Source: Okibacterium fritillariae
GTDB taxonomy: Bacteria; Actinomycetota; Actinomycetes; Actinomycetales; Microbacteriaceae
Direction: 5' to 3'
Length of the DNA stretch: 64,000 nucleotides
Assembly (NCBI RefSeq): GCF_900167575.1
Contig: NZ_FUZP01000001.1
Location: 1,178,001 to 1,242,000 of the forward strand
Shown: in pieces, positions 20,451-28,013 of the stretch
Numbering within the stretch: position 1 is the first letter of the stretch
Layout of the letters: each line of letters starts with the position of its first letter
Translations under genes and position numbers: made by a program
Notes under the pieces: model-generated
What the model saw: only the letters and a program-made list of their open reading frames with translations
Told to the model about the DNA's origin: nothing
Databases searched by the model: none

Positions 20451-21626
20451 ATGACTGACGTCTCCACGCCCTCGCTCGACCTCAGCCAGTCCACCCCCGA
20501 GATCACCCGGCAGATCTGCGACATCGAGTCGGTCTCGGGCAACGAGGGGGCCCTCGCGGATGCCATCGAGGCCGCCGTCTCGGGGCTGCCGCACCTCGAG
20601 GTCATCCGCATCGGTCACAACGTCGTCGCCCGCACCCGGTTGGGCCGCGCCGAGCGCGTCGTCATCGCGGGCCACATCGACACGGTTCCGCTCAACGACA
20701 ATCTGCCGACACGCTGGGAAGAGATCGACGGCGTCGACTATTTGTGGGGCCGCGGCACCGTCGATATGAAGTCGGGCGTGGCCGTGCAGCTGAAGCTCGC
20801 GGTCGAACTCACCGACCCCCGCGTCGACATCACGTGGATGTGGTACGAGAACGAGGAGGTGTCCTCCGAGCTCAACGGCCTGGGCATCCTCGCCGCCGCG
20901 CGACCCGATCTCTTCGAGGCCGACTTCGCCATTCTGGGCGAGCCCTCCAACAGCCAGATCGAGGGCGGATGCAATGGCACCATCCGCATCGAGGTGCGCA
21001 CGTTCGGCACCCGCGCGCATTCGGCCCGCAGCTGGGTCGGGGCGAACGCCATCCACGCGGCCGGGCCCGTGCTCGACGTGTTGTCGCGCTACGAGGCCGC
21101 CCAGGTGGAGGTCGATTCGCTGATCTACCGCGAGGGCCTGAACGCCGTGGGCATCTCGGGCGGCATCGCCGGCAACGTCATCCCCGACGAGTGCATGGTG
21201 CACATCAACTATCGTTTCGCGCCCGACAAGACGGCCGACCAGGCGATCGCCCACCTCGAGCAGCTGTTCGGCGCCTGGGACATCACGGTCGTCGACCGGG
21301 CCGAGGGGGCGCGGCCGGGGCTCGACGCTCCGCTCGCGCGGGCCTTCGCCGAGGCCGTCGGGGGCACCCCGAAGCCCAAATACGGGTGGACCGACGTGGC
21401 CCGGTTCTCGGCCCTCGGTGTTCCCGCCGTGAACTACGGCCCCGGTGATCCGGTGAAGGCTCACGCCGATGACGAGCGCGTGTCCGTGCAGCAGATCCTC
21501 GACTGCGAGGTGGGACTGCGGTCCTGGCTGCAGGCGGATGGCGAGGCCCGGGCCGTCGGTGCGGCTGACGGTGCCGGTGCCGAAGCCGGTGCTGGTGCCG
21601 ATGCCGATGCCGGGACGGTTCGGTGA
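20451..21626 (+). CDS. dapE: Succinyl-diaminopimelate desuccinylase
   Basis: 391-residue M20-family zinc amidohydrolase that releases LL-DAP. Metal-site motifs: GHIDTVPLN, GRGTVDMKSG, YENEEVSSE with the catalytic Glu, and a late His in KAHADDERV. The last ~25 residues (from about 365) are a low-complexity Ala/Gly/Asp tail built on gccgat/gccggt hexamers, probably a species-level expansion. TAAACT (20439-20444) ends six bases before the ATG, so a leaderless mRNA is likely. The next gene overlaps the stop by four bases. Confidence 0.95.
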   Translation: MTDVSTPSLDLSQSTPEITRQICDIESVSGNEGALADAIEAAVSGLPHLEVIRIGHNVVARTRLGRAERVVIAGHIDTVPLNDNLPTRWEEIDGVDYLWGRGTVDMKSGVAVQLKLAVELTDPRVDITWMWYENEEVSSELNGLGILAAARPDLFEADFAILGEPSNSQIEGGCNGTIRIEVRTFGTRAHSARSWVGANAIHAAGPVLDVLSRYEAAQVEVDSLIYREGLNAVGISGGIAGNVIPDECMVHINYRFAPDKTADQAIAHLEQLFGAWDITVVDRAEGARPGLDAPLARAFAEAVGGTPKPKYGWTDVARFSALGVPAVNYGPGDPVKAHADDERVSVQQILDCEVGLRSWLQADGEARAVGAADGAGAEAGAGADADAGTVR

Positions 21627-22798
21627 TCGCACGCTGGACGCGCCTTCCCTGGTGGGCGCAAGTCCTTCTCATCTTCGCCGCCGCGCGTGGCGTCACGACC
21701 GTCATCATGATGGGGTTCGCCCGCGGGCAGCTCATGAACGCGTGGACGGGCGCATCGCCCGACTATGGCGCCTTCGCCACCATGTGGGACAGCCGGTGGT
21801 ACAACATCGTCGCGTTTTCGGGATACCCGACGGTCCTGCCCCTGAGCGCCGAGGGTCACGTGCAGCAGAACGCGTGGGCGTTCATGCCGGTGTACCCCTT
21901 CACGGTGCGCGGACTCATGACCGTGACCGGGCTCGAGTGGAACGCGGCATCCCTCGTCATCGCCATCGCCTTCGGGTTCGGTGCGGCGCTCATGTTCTAC
22001 AAGCTCATACGCCGCGTGCAGGGGCACGGTTCGTCGCTCTTCGCTGTCGTGCTCTTCTCGGTCGCACCCGCGTCGCCCGTGCTTCAGGTGGGCTATGCCG
22101 AGTCGATGCAGCTCTTCTTCATCGCGCTGGCCCTCTACCTCACCCTCGAGCGGCGGTATGTCGCGCTCATCCCGGTCGTGATCGTGATGTCGTTCGTGCG
22201 GCCGACGGGGCTGGCGTTCGCGCTGTTCCTCGGGCTGCATGTCGTCTACCGCTGGTTCACGCGTCGCCGCGACCCGTTTCCGCCCCGGCAGATCGCGGCG
22301 GCCGTCGGGGCGACTGCGGCCTCGCTCGTGGCCGGTTTCGCCTGGCCCGCCATTGCCGGAATCGCGACGGGCGACATCCATTCCTATACGCAGACCGAGC
22401 TGTCGTGGCGCGCCGACTACATCGGCTATCAGGAGCTGCTGCCCTTCACGCCGTGGATCCAGGGCTTCCACTGGTGGTTCGGGCCCGTCTACGGCACGAT
22501 CTTCCTGATCGCGCTCGTGCTGGCCTTCGCGCTCATCCTGTTCACGCCGCTCGTGAAGCGGCTCGGGGTCGACCTGCGGTTGTGGCTGGCGAGCTATGCG
22601 CTTTACCTGCTCGCGGTGTTCTTCCCGCAGTCGAGCACGTTCCGGCTGCTCGCGCCGATGTTCCCCCTTCTGGGTGCGCTCGCCATCCCCAGGAACAAGG
22701 TCTATCGGGTGGCGCTCGTCGTCCTCAGCGTGGCCGGCCAGTGGGTCTGGCTCGAGTGGTGTTGGCGCGTCAACGGCGCCGACTGGACGCCGCCGTAA
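21623..22798 (+). CDS. Polytopic membrane glycosyltransferase (PIG-V/mannosyltransferase-like)
   Basis: 391 residues, about ten hydrophobic segments. The first luminal-type loop holds DSRWYNIVAFSGYP, like the D-x-x-W-Y pattern of PIG-V and related GT-C polyprenyl-phosphate mannosyltransferases, followed by a QQNAWAFMPVYPF motif. Such enzymes transfer mannose from a lipid carrier at the outer face of the membrane. The acceptor cannot be told. GTG start overlaps the dapE stop (GTGA), so translation is coupled although no metabolic link is obvious. Confidence 0.75.
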   Translation: MIARWTRLPWWAQVLLIFAAARGVTTVIMMGFARGQLMNAWTGASPDYGAFATMWDSRWYNIVAFSGYPTVLPLSAEGHVQQNAWAFMPVYPFTVRGLMTVTGLEWNAASLVIAIAFGFGAALMFYKLIRRVQGHGSSLFAVVLFSVAPASPVLQVGYAESMQLFFIALALYLTLERRYVALIPVVIVMSFVRPTGLAFALFLGLHVVYRWFTRRRDPFPPRQIAAAVGATAASLVAGFAWPAIAGIATGDIHSYTQTELSWRADYIGYQELLPFTPWIQGFHWWFGPVYGTIFLIALVLAFALILFTPLVKRLGVDLRLWLASYALYLLAVFFPQSSTFRLLAPMFPLLGALAIPRNKVYRVALVVLSVAGQWVWLEWCWRVNGADWTPP

Positions 22799-22901
22799 CG
22801 AGCATCCCTCGCTCGACACCTGTAGTTTACTGTCGCGCGATTTCGTAAAGGGCGGCTCGACAGCGGATAATGGGGAGTACTTAGCCACGAAAGGGGATCG
22901 C

Positions 22902-23075
22902 ATGGCAGCGATGAAACCAAGGACCGGAGACGGCCCAATGGAGGCTGTTAAGGAGGGTCGGCTCATCATTGTGCGCGTGCCGCTCGAAGGTGGGGGTCGA
23001 CTCGTCGTCTCGGTGAACGATGCCGAGGCGAAAGAGTTGCACGGCGCACTGGCCGGAGTAGTTTCCGGAGCTTAA
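22902..23075 (+). CDS. DUF3117 domain protein
   Basis: 57-residue protein of the actinobacterial DUF3117 family (MAAMKPRTGDGPMEA, then GRLIIVRVPLEGGGRLVVS). Very conserved, function unknown. AAAGGGG precedes the ATG; GATAAT at 22866-22871 is a possible -10. A strong terminator follows the stop, so it is transcribed alone. Confidence 0.92.
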   Translation: MAAMKPRTGDGPMEAVKEGRLIIVRVPLEGGGRLVVSVNDAEAKELHGALAGVVSGA

Positions 23076-23090
23076 TCAACCCGAACGATT

Positions 23091-23120
23091 GAAGGGCGGA
23101 TGCATCAGCATCCGCCCTTC
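23091..23120. terminator. Terminator between DUF3117 gene and O-methyltransferase
   Basis: Perfect 13-bp stem (23091-23103 with 23108-23120), 4-base loop, right arm ending CCTTC; convergent genes on both sides. Confidence 0.85.
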
Positions 23121-23157
23121 GTTCGTTAAGCGCCTCGCGGGCGCCGTGTGGTCGGGT

Positions 23158-23787
23158 TCAGTAGCGCGTCGTCAGCTGCAGCAGCCCGTCACCCACGGGG
23201 GAGAGGGCGGCCACGACGGCGTCGGAGGCGGCGATCTCCTGCACGAGCGTGCGGAACGACGTGGTGACCTCGTCGCGCTGGGCGGGGTCGGAGACGCGTC
23301 CACGCCAGAGGGCGCGCGGCACGAGCACCGTTCCACCGGGGCGCACGAGACGCAGGCCGTGCTCAACGTTCTCGATCACCTGGGCGGGGTCGCCGTCGAC
23401 GAAGACGATGTCATAGGAGTTCTCGTTCATGCGGGGCAGCACGTCGAGCGCGCGGCCCGTGATGAGGCGCACACGGTTGGGCGCGATGCCGGCGTCGGTG
23501 AACGACTGGCGGGCCACCGATTGCAATTCGGTCTCGGCCTCGATCGAGGTCAACACGGCGCGTGGCGACGCCGACAGCAGCCAGAGGCCCGACACGCCGG
23601 TGCCCGTGCCGATCTCGACGATGTTCTGGGCGTTCGTGGCGGCCGCGATGAGGGCGCTCTGCGCACCTACGGCGGGCGAGATCGGTTCGATGCCCATTTC
23701 GAGGGCGTGCCGACGGGCGCGCGCGATCGGTTCGGCCTCGTTGACGATCTGGTCGGCGTACTTCCAGTTCGAATCTTGCTCTGACAC
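23158..23787 (-). CDS. SAM-dependent O-methyltransferase (Rv1220c-like)
   Basis: 209 residues, class I Rossmann methyltransferase of the catechol-OMT-like group: SAM-binding motif I VEIGTGTGVSGLWLL near residue 57, acidic motif II SIEAETE, and YDIVFVDGDPAQ motif. GTG start with GGGAG six bases upstream. In mycobacteria the homologue is adjacent to sigE, and the sigE-rseA-htrA genes separate it from tatB; here those three are absent and tatB follows directly on the other strand. Substrate unknown. Confidence 0.88.
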   Translation of the reverse strand: MSEQDSNWKYADQIVNEAEPIARARRHALEMGIEPISPAVGAQSALIAAATNAQNIVEIGTGTGVSGLWLLSASPRAVLTSIEAETELQSVARQSFTDAGIAPNRVRLITGRALDVLPRMNENSYDIVFVDGDPAQVIENVEHGLRLVRPGGTVLVPRALWRGRVSDPAQRDEVTTSFRTLVQEIAASDAVVAALSPVGDGLLQLTTRY

Positions 23788-23869
23788 GGTTGCTCCCAGG
23801 GATGTTTGACGTCAGGATATCGGGGGAACTCGCGGCCGGCGGTGAGGCGCGGCGCGGTAGTCTGATGTT

Positions 23870-24301
23870 GTGTTCGGCCTGACTTTCGAAAAGCTCCTCA
23901 TCATCGGGGTCATTGCCGTCTTCATCCTCGGCCCCGAGCGGTTGCCGCACTACGCCGCACAGTTCGCCAAGCTCGTGCGCACGGTGCGCGATATGGCCCG
24001 CGGGGCGAAAGATCGCATGCGCGACGAGATGGGCCCCGAGTTCGACGACGTCGACTGGCAGAAGCTCGACCCGCGGCAATACGACCCGCGGCGCATCATC
24101 CGCGAGGCCCTGCTCGAAGAAGACACCCCGGCACCGCCGCCCCGCTTGAGTGCACCGGATGCCGGAGCCGCCACCTCCCCGGCCATGAACGCCTCTGCGG
24201 CCCCCCGCGCCGTGGCCCTGGCTGCCGCCAGCGATCGCGTCGGACGCCTGCAGCGCGGCGAGGCGGTCGGAGCCCCACCCTTCGACAGCGAAGCTACCTA
24301 G
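23870..24301 (+). CDS. tatB: Sec-independent translocase subunit TatB
   Basis: 143 residues. One N-terminal membrane helix (MFGLTFEKLLIIGVIAVFIL) followed by the TatA/B hinge GPERLP, an amphipathic helix (FAKLVRTVRDMARGAKDRMR) and a TatB-like acidic segment (MGPEFDDVDWQKLDPRQYDP). The Glu-less start and FGLTF opening favour TatB over TatA. Works with TatA and TatC (not in this window) and would export EfeB and the phosphoesterase encoded here. TAGTCT (23858-23863) ends six bases before the GTG: probably leaderless. Confidence 0.92.
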   Translation: MFGLTFEKLLIIGVIAVFILGPERLPHYAAQFAKLVRTVRDMARGAKDRMRDEMGPEFDDVDWQKLDPRQYDPRRIIREALLEEDTPAPPPRLSAPDAGAATSPAMNASAAPRAVALAAASDRVGRLQRGEAVGAPPFDSEAT

Positions 24302-24331
24302 GCCGCTGCCAGCGCGGCCCGCTCTAGGGAC

Positions 24332-25522
24332 CTATCGCGTGCTGAAGCCGAGCTTGCGGCCCGCGAGGCCACGGCCGACCGCGAGCAGCTGATCCGCCGC
24401 GGCACGGATGGCGACGCTGGCCGGGTCTGACGGGTCGCTGAGCACGACGGGGGCCCCGGCATCCCCACCCTCGCGGAGCGCGACGCTGAGCGGAACCTGC
24501 GCCAAAAGCGGCACGGGGGAGCCGACCGATGCGCCGAGGCGCTCGGCCACCTGAGCGCCGCCGCCCTCGCCGAAGAGGTGCAGCACGCTGCCGTCCGGCT
24601 GGGCCAGACCCGACATGTTCTCGATGACGCCGACGACGCGCTGGCCGGTCTGGCGCGCGACGACGCCACTGCGCTCCGCGACATCCGCGGCGGCCGGTTG
24701 GGGCGTGGTCACGACGAGCACCTCGGCGTTGGGCAGCAGCTGCCCGATCGAGATGGCGACATCGCCCGTGCCGGGCGGCAGGTCGAGCAGCAGCACGTCG
24801 AGATCGCCGAAGTAGACGTCGGTGAGGAACTGGCCGATGGTGCGGTGCAGCATGGGTCCGCGCCACGCGACGGCCGCCTGGGTGTCGTCGACGAACATGC
24901 CGATCGAGATAACCTTCACGCCGTGGGCGACGGGCGGCAGGATCATGTCGTCGACGCGCGTGGGGCGCGGTGCCCGGCCCGAGGCATCGACGAGCCCGAG
25001 CACACCGGGGATGCTGAAGCCGTGCACATCGGCGTCGACCACGCCCACGCGCAGACCGCGGGAGGCGAGTTCGGCCGCGAGGTTGGCCGTGAGCGTCGAC
25101 TTGCCCACGCCGCCCTTGCCGCTCGTCACGGCGATGACGCGCGTGAGCGTGCCGGGACCGAAGGGCATCTCGCGGCGGGCGCCGTCTCCGCGCAACTTCT
25201 CGGTCAGGGCGCGTCGTTCGACGGGGGTCATGACGCCCACGGCGATACGGGCCTCGGTGACCCCGGGCACGCCGGCGACGGCCGCGGTGACGTCGCGCTC
25301 GATGGCCGTTGCGGCGGGGCATCCCACGATCGTGAGTTTGATCGCCACATCGGCCTCACCTGCCACGCCCACGCGGATGTCGCCCACCATGTCGAGCTCG
25401 GTGATGGGTTTGCGAATCTCGGGGTCGATGACGCCGTCGAGTGCCCGGCGGATGAGTGCCGCCACGGGGGAGTCCTGCAGCGCGTCGTCGGGCTGGGCGG
25501 CGCTCGGGTCAGCGCCCGCCAT
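24332..25522 (-). CDS. mrp: Mrp/NBP35-family P-loop ATPase (iron-sulfur carrier type)
   Basis: 396 residues. N-terminal DUF59/MIP18-like domain (ALDGVIDPEIRKPITELDM, about 27-110) and a Mrp ATPase domain with deviant Walker A TSGKGGVGKST and switch DLPPGTGD. Family members load or transfer Fe-S clusters. The C-terminal CxxC that bridges the cluster in many Mrp proteins is not present at the expected ENMSGLAQPDG site, so cluster transfer is less certain. Overlaps the DUF1003 gene by 14 bases in a three-gene operon. Confidence 0.93.
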   Translation of the reverse strand: MAGADPSAAQPDDALQDSPVAALIRRALDGVIDPEIRKPITELDMVGDIRVGVAGEADVAIKLTIVGCPAATAIERDVTAAVAGVPGVTEARIAVGVMTPVERRALTEKLRGDGARREMPFGPGTLTRVIAVTSGKGGVGKSTLTANLAAELASRGLRVGVVDADVHGFSIPGVLGLVDASGRAPRPTRVDDMILPPVAHGVKVISIGMFVDDTQAAVAWRGPMLHRTIGQFLTDVYFGDLDVLLLDLPPGTGDVAISIGQLLPNAEVLVVTTPQPAAADVAERSGVVARQTGQRVVGVIENMSGLAQPDGSVLHLFGEGGGAQVAERLGASVGSPVPLLAQVPLSVALREGGDAGAPVVLSDPSDPASVAIRAAADQLLAVGRGLAGRKLGFSTR

Positions 25523-26051
25523 CGCCGGCGGTTCCCGTCTGTTCGTGCTCCGGTCGATCCTTCTCGAGCTCCTCGAGCAGCGAGCGCAGCTCCTGCCGGA
25601 TGAACTCCTTCGACGCCATGTCCTTCATCGCCAGGCGCAGGGCGACGACCTCACGCGCGAGGTATTCGGTGTCGGCGAGGTTGCGCTCGGCGCGCTGGCG
25701 GTCCTGCTCGATCTGCACACGGTCGCGGTCGTCCTGACGGTTCTGCGCGAGCAGGATGAGGGGCGCGGCGTAGGACGCCTGCAGCGACAGAATGAGGGTC
25801 AACGCGGTGAAGCCGAGCGCCGCCGAGTCGAAGCGGAAGTTCTCGGGGCCCCACGTGTTGTAGCCGATCCACACGAGGCAGAAGAACGTGAGGATGAGCA
25901 GGAACCACGGCGTGCCCATGGCGCGCGCGACCCACTCGGTGGCGCGGCCGAAGCGGTCGCGTGATTCGCGGTTGCGCGCGGGCAGCACCGAGGGGCGCAG
26001 GCCCTTGGGTGCGTCGAGGCGGCTGTTGTCGGTGCGGCGGATCTTAGCCAC
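25509..26051 (-). CDS. DUF1003 membrane protein
   Basis: 180 residues with two membrane helices (FLLILTFFCLVWIGYN; ALGFTALTLILSLQASYAA) and the DUF1003 core (NTWGPENFRFD, LLAQNRQDDRDRVQIEQDRQ), followed by a charged coiled-coil-like C-tail. Function unknown. GTG start overlaps the preceding MgtE-N/CBS gene by 8 bases; overlaps mrp by 14. Association with an MgtE-like regulator suggests a link to cation handling, which is inference only. Confidence 0.93.
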   Translation of the reverse strand: MAKIRRTDNSRLDAPKGLRPSVLPARNRESRDRFGRATEWVARAMGTPWFLLILTFFCLVWIGYNTWGPENFRFDSAALGFTALTLILSLQASYAAPLILLAQNRQDDRDRVQIEQDRQRAERNLADTEYLAREVVALRLAMKDMASKEFIRQELRSLLEELEKDRPEHEQTGTAGDGGR

Positions 26052-27330
26052 GGAGGTTCCTCCTCACGGCGGGGGTGCGGCGGGCGCGGCCATCGTCGTC
26101 GGCGTGGGAACGCCAGTCGTTCGGCAGCAGATAGTCGAGCACGTCGTCGATCGTCACCACCCCGACGAGGCGGTGTTTCTCGTCGACCACGGGCACCGAC
26201 ACGAGGTCGTAGCTCGCGAGGATGCGCGACACCTCGGCGGCCGAGGTCTCGGGGGTGGCCGGGTCGAGGCTCTGGTCCATGATCGACCCGAGGCGCTCGT
26301 GCGGCGGGTAGCGCAGCATGCGCTGGAAGTGCACCATGCCGAGAAAACGGCCGGTCGGGGGTTCATACGGCGGCAATGTGATGCACACGGCGGCGCCGAG
26401 CGCGGGGGCGAGGTCGGCGCGACGGATCATGGCGAGGGCCTCGGCCACGGTCGAGTCGGCCGACAGGATGATGGGCTCGGTGGTCATGAGACCGCCGGCG
26501 GTGTCCGGCGCGAAGCTCAAGAGCATGCGCACGTCTTCGGCCTCTTCGGGCTCCATGAGCTCGAGCAGGTGTTCGCCGCGCTCTTCGGGCAGTTGCGCGA
26601 TGAGGTCCGCCGCGTCATCCGGCTGCATGTGGTCGAGCACATCGGCGGCGCGGTCGTCGTCGAGCTGGCCGAGGATCTGCACCTGGTCTTTTTCGGGCAT
26701 CTCTTCGAGCGCGTCGGCGAGGCGGTCGTCGGAAAGTTCTTCGGCGACCTCGATCATGCGGTCGCGCGGCAGGTCGAGCAGCGTGTTGGCGAGGTCGGCC
26801 GGCTTCAGGTCGCTGTAGGTGGCGATGAGCTGTTCGGCCGACTGGGCCTCGCCGCCCTGCGGCTTCTCGCGGATCTCGCGCCACGTGACGAACGAGGTGG
26901 CACCCTTGGCGAACGGCGACGACGATGCCTTCGGCTGGCGCACGAAGTACTGGCTCACGGCCCACTCGCCGGGCGCCGATTCTTCGATGGCGACGTCTTC
27001 GATGGTCGCCTCGCCGGGCTTGTCGGTGAAGAGCACCTTGCGGCCGAGCAGCTCGGCGATCACGCGCACCTCGCCGCCCCGCTGCTCGAAACGGCGCACG
27101 TTGATGAGGCCCGTCGTGATGATCTGACCGGATGCGATGGAGGTGACGCGCCCGATGGACACGAACACGCGTCGCTTGCCCGGAATCTCGACGAGCAGGC
27201 CGACCACGCGGGGCGGGTCGTTTTTTCGGTAGACCACCAAGACGTCGCGAACCTTGCCCACGCGGTCGCCCGCGGGGTCGAACACGATGCACCCGGCCAG
27301 GCGGGCGACGAAAATCCTCGTGGTACTCAC
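26044..27330 (-). CDS. PRC-barrel + MgtE-N + tandem CBS protein (no channel domain)
   Basis: 428 residues. An N-terminal PRC-barrel-like region (GDRVGKVRDVLVVYR), then the MgtE intracellular superhelical N domain (SDLKPADLANTLLDLPRDR through EERGEHLLELMEPEEA, about 170-285), then two CBS domains (MTTEPIILSADSTVAEALA; IMDQSLDPATPETSAAEVS). The MgtE membrane domain is absent and no hydrophobic helix is seen, so this is a soluble sensor-like module, as in Rv1232c. TAGATT (27342-27337 on the minus strand) ends six bases before the GTG: probable leaderless start. First gene of the operon with DUF1003 and mrp. Confidence 0.9.
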   Translation of the reverse strand: MSTTRIFVARLAGCIVFDPAGDRVGKVRDVLVVYRKNDPPRVVGLLVEIPGKRRVFVSIGRVTSIASGQIITTGLINVRRFEQRGGEVRVIAELLGRKVLFTDKPGEATIEDVAIEESAPGEWAVSQYFVRQPKASSSPFAKGATSFVTWREIREKPQGGEAQSAEQLIATYSDLKPADLANTLLDLPRDRMIEVAEELSDDRLADALEEMPEKDQVQILGQLDDDRAADVLDHMQPDDAADLIAQLPEERGEHLLELMEPEEAEDVRMLLSFAPDTAGGLMTTEPIILSADSTVAEALAMIRRADLAPALGAAVCITLPPYEPPTGRFLGMVHFQRMLRYPPHERLGSIMDQSLDPATPETSAAEVSRILASYDLVSVPVVDEKHRLVGVVTIDDVLDYLLPNDWRSHADDDGRARRTPAVRRNLRG

Positions 27331-27397
27331 CCCTCTAATCTAGTCGCCCGACCCGTGGCCGGATGCCCCGCACAGACGGGTCTGAGAAGATGAGGGG

Positions 27398-27925
27398 GTG
27401 AGCACACAACAACCAGGACGTGCCGGCGGTCGAGCCGGATTCGACGGGCAGATTCCCCGCGGCGAGACCGTGGCGAGCTTTGAGACCTACGAGGCCGCGC
27501 AGCAGGCGGTCGACCGCCTCGCGGGAGCCGATTTCCCCGTCAAACAGCTGTCGATCGTGGGCGACGGTTTGAAGAGCGTCGAGCGCGTCACCGGCAAGCT
27601 GAGCTACGGCCGCGCGGCCGGCGGCGGAGCCCTGAGCGGCGCCTGGCTCGGACTCTTCTTCGGCCTGCTGCTCGTGATCGTCAACCCGGCGTCGAGCCTG
27701 GCGTTCGTCGGCGCGGCCATCCTCATCGGTGCGGCCTTCGGCATGATGTTCACCATCGTCACCTATTCGCTCAACCGCCGTCGCCGCGACTTCACGTCGG
27801 TCATGCAGGTGCTCGCCACCAGCTACACCGTGATCGTGGCGCCCGAGCTGGCGAACCGCGCGCGCAACATCTTGAGCCAGCCCGAGGGGTCTGGCGACCG
27901 GCAGGCGGGCCAGGGGCCCTTCTAA
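27398..27925 (+). CDS. General stress protein 17M-like / small double-helix membrane protein
   Basis: 175 residues. The N-terminal part (VASFETYEAAQQAVDRLAG, KQLSIVGDGLKSVERV) matches the YflT/GSP17M-type domain; a Gly-rich stretch leads into two membrane helices (GAWLGLFFGLLLVIV; LAFVGAAILIGAAFGMMF). C-terminal basic-Arg stretch and a conserved-looking YTVIVAPELANRAR. Function unknown. Divergent from the MgtE-N gene, as Rv1234 is in mycobacteria (from memory). Confidence 0.8.
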   Translation: MSTQQPGRAGGRAGFDGQIPRGETVASFETYEAAQQAVDRLAGADFPVKQLSIVGDGLKSVERVTGKLSYGRAAGGGALSGAWLGLFFGLLLVIVNPASSLAFVGAAILIGAAFGMMFTIVTYSLNRRRRDFTSVMQVLATSYTVIVAPELANRARNILSQPEGSGDRQAGQGPF

Positions 27926-27938
27926 CCCGAGCTGCGCC

Positions 27939-28013
27939 GTTGATGCGGTCTGTGCGTTGATGCGTTCTCGCTGTTGATGCTCTCTAGCTGTTGATGCGTT
28001 CTAACCGTTGAGG
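27939..28013. repeat. 17-bp tandem repeat, 4.4 copies, across the pepP stop
   Basis: Units start gttgatg at 27939, 27956, 27973, 27990 and partially at 28007. Each copy differs at a few positions. The last 13 bases are the end of the convergent peptidase gene (its stop codon is 28001-28003), so the array seems to have grown outward from that gene's 3' end. Confidence 0.85.

Noticed and set aside
24332-25522. MinD/ParA-type partition ATPase
   Set aside because: The N-terminal DUF59 domain and the SGKGGVGKST form of Walker A identify Mrp.
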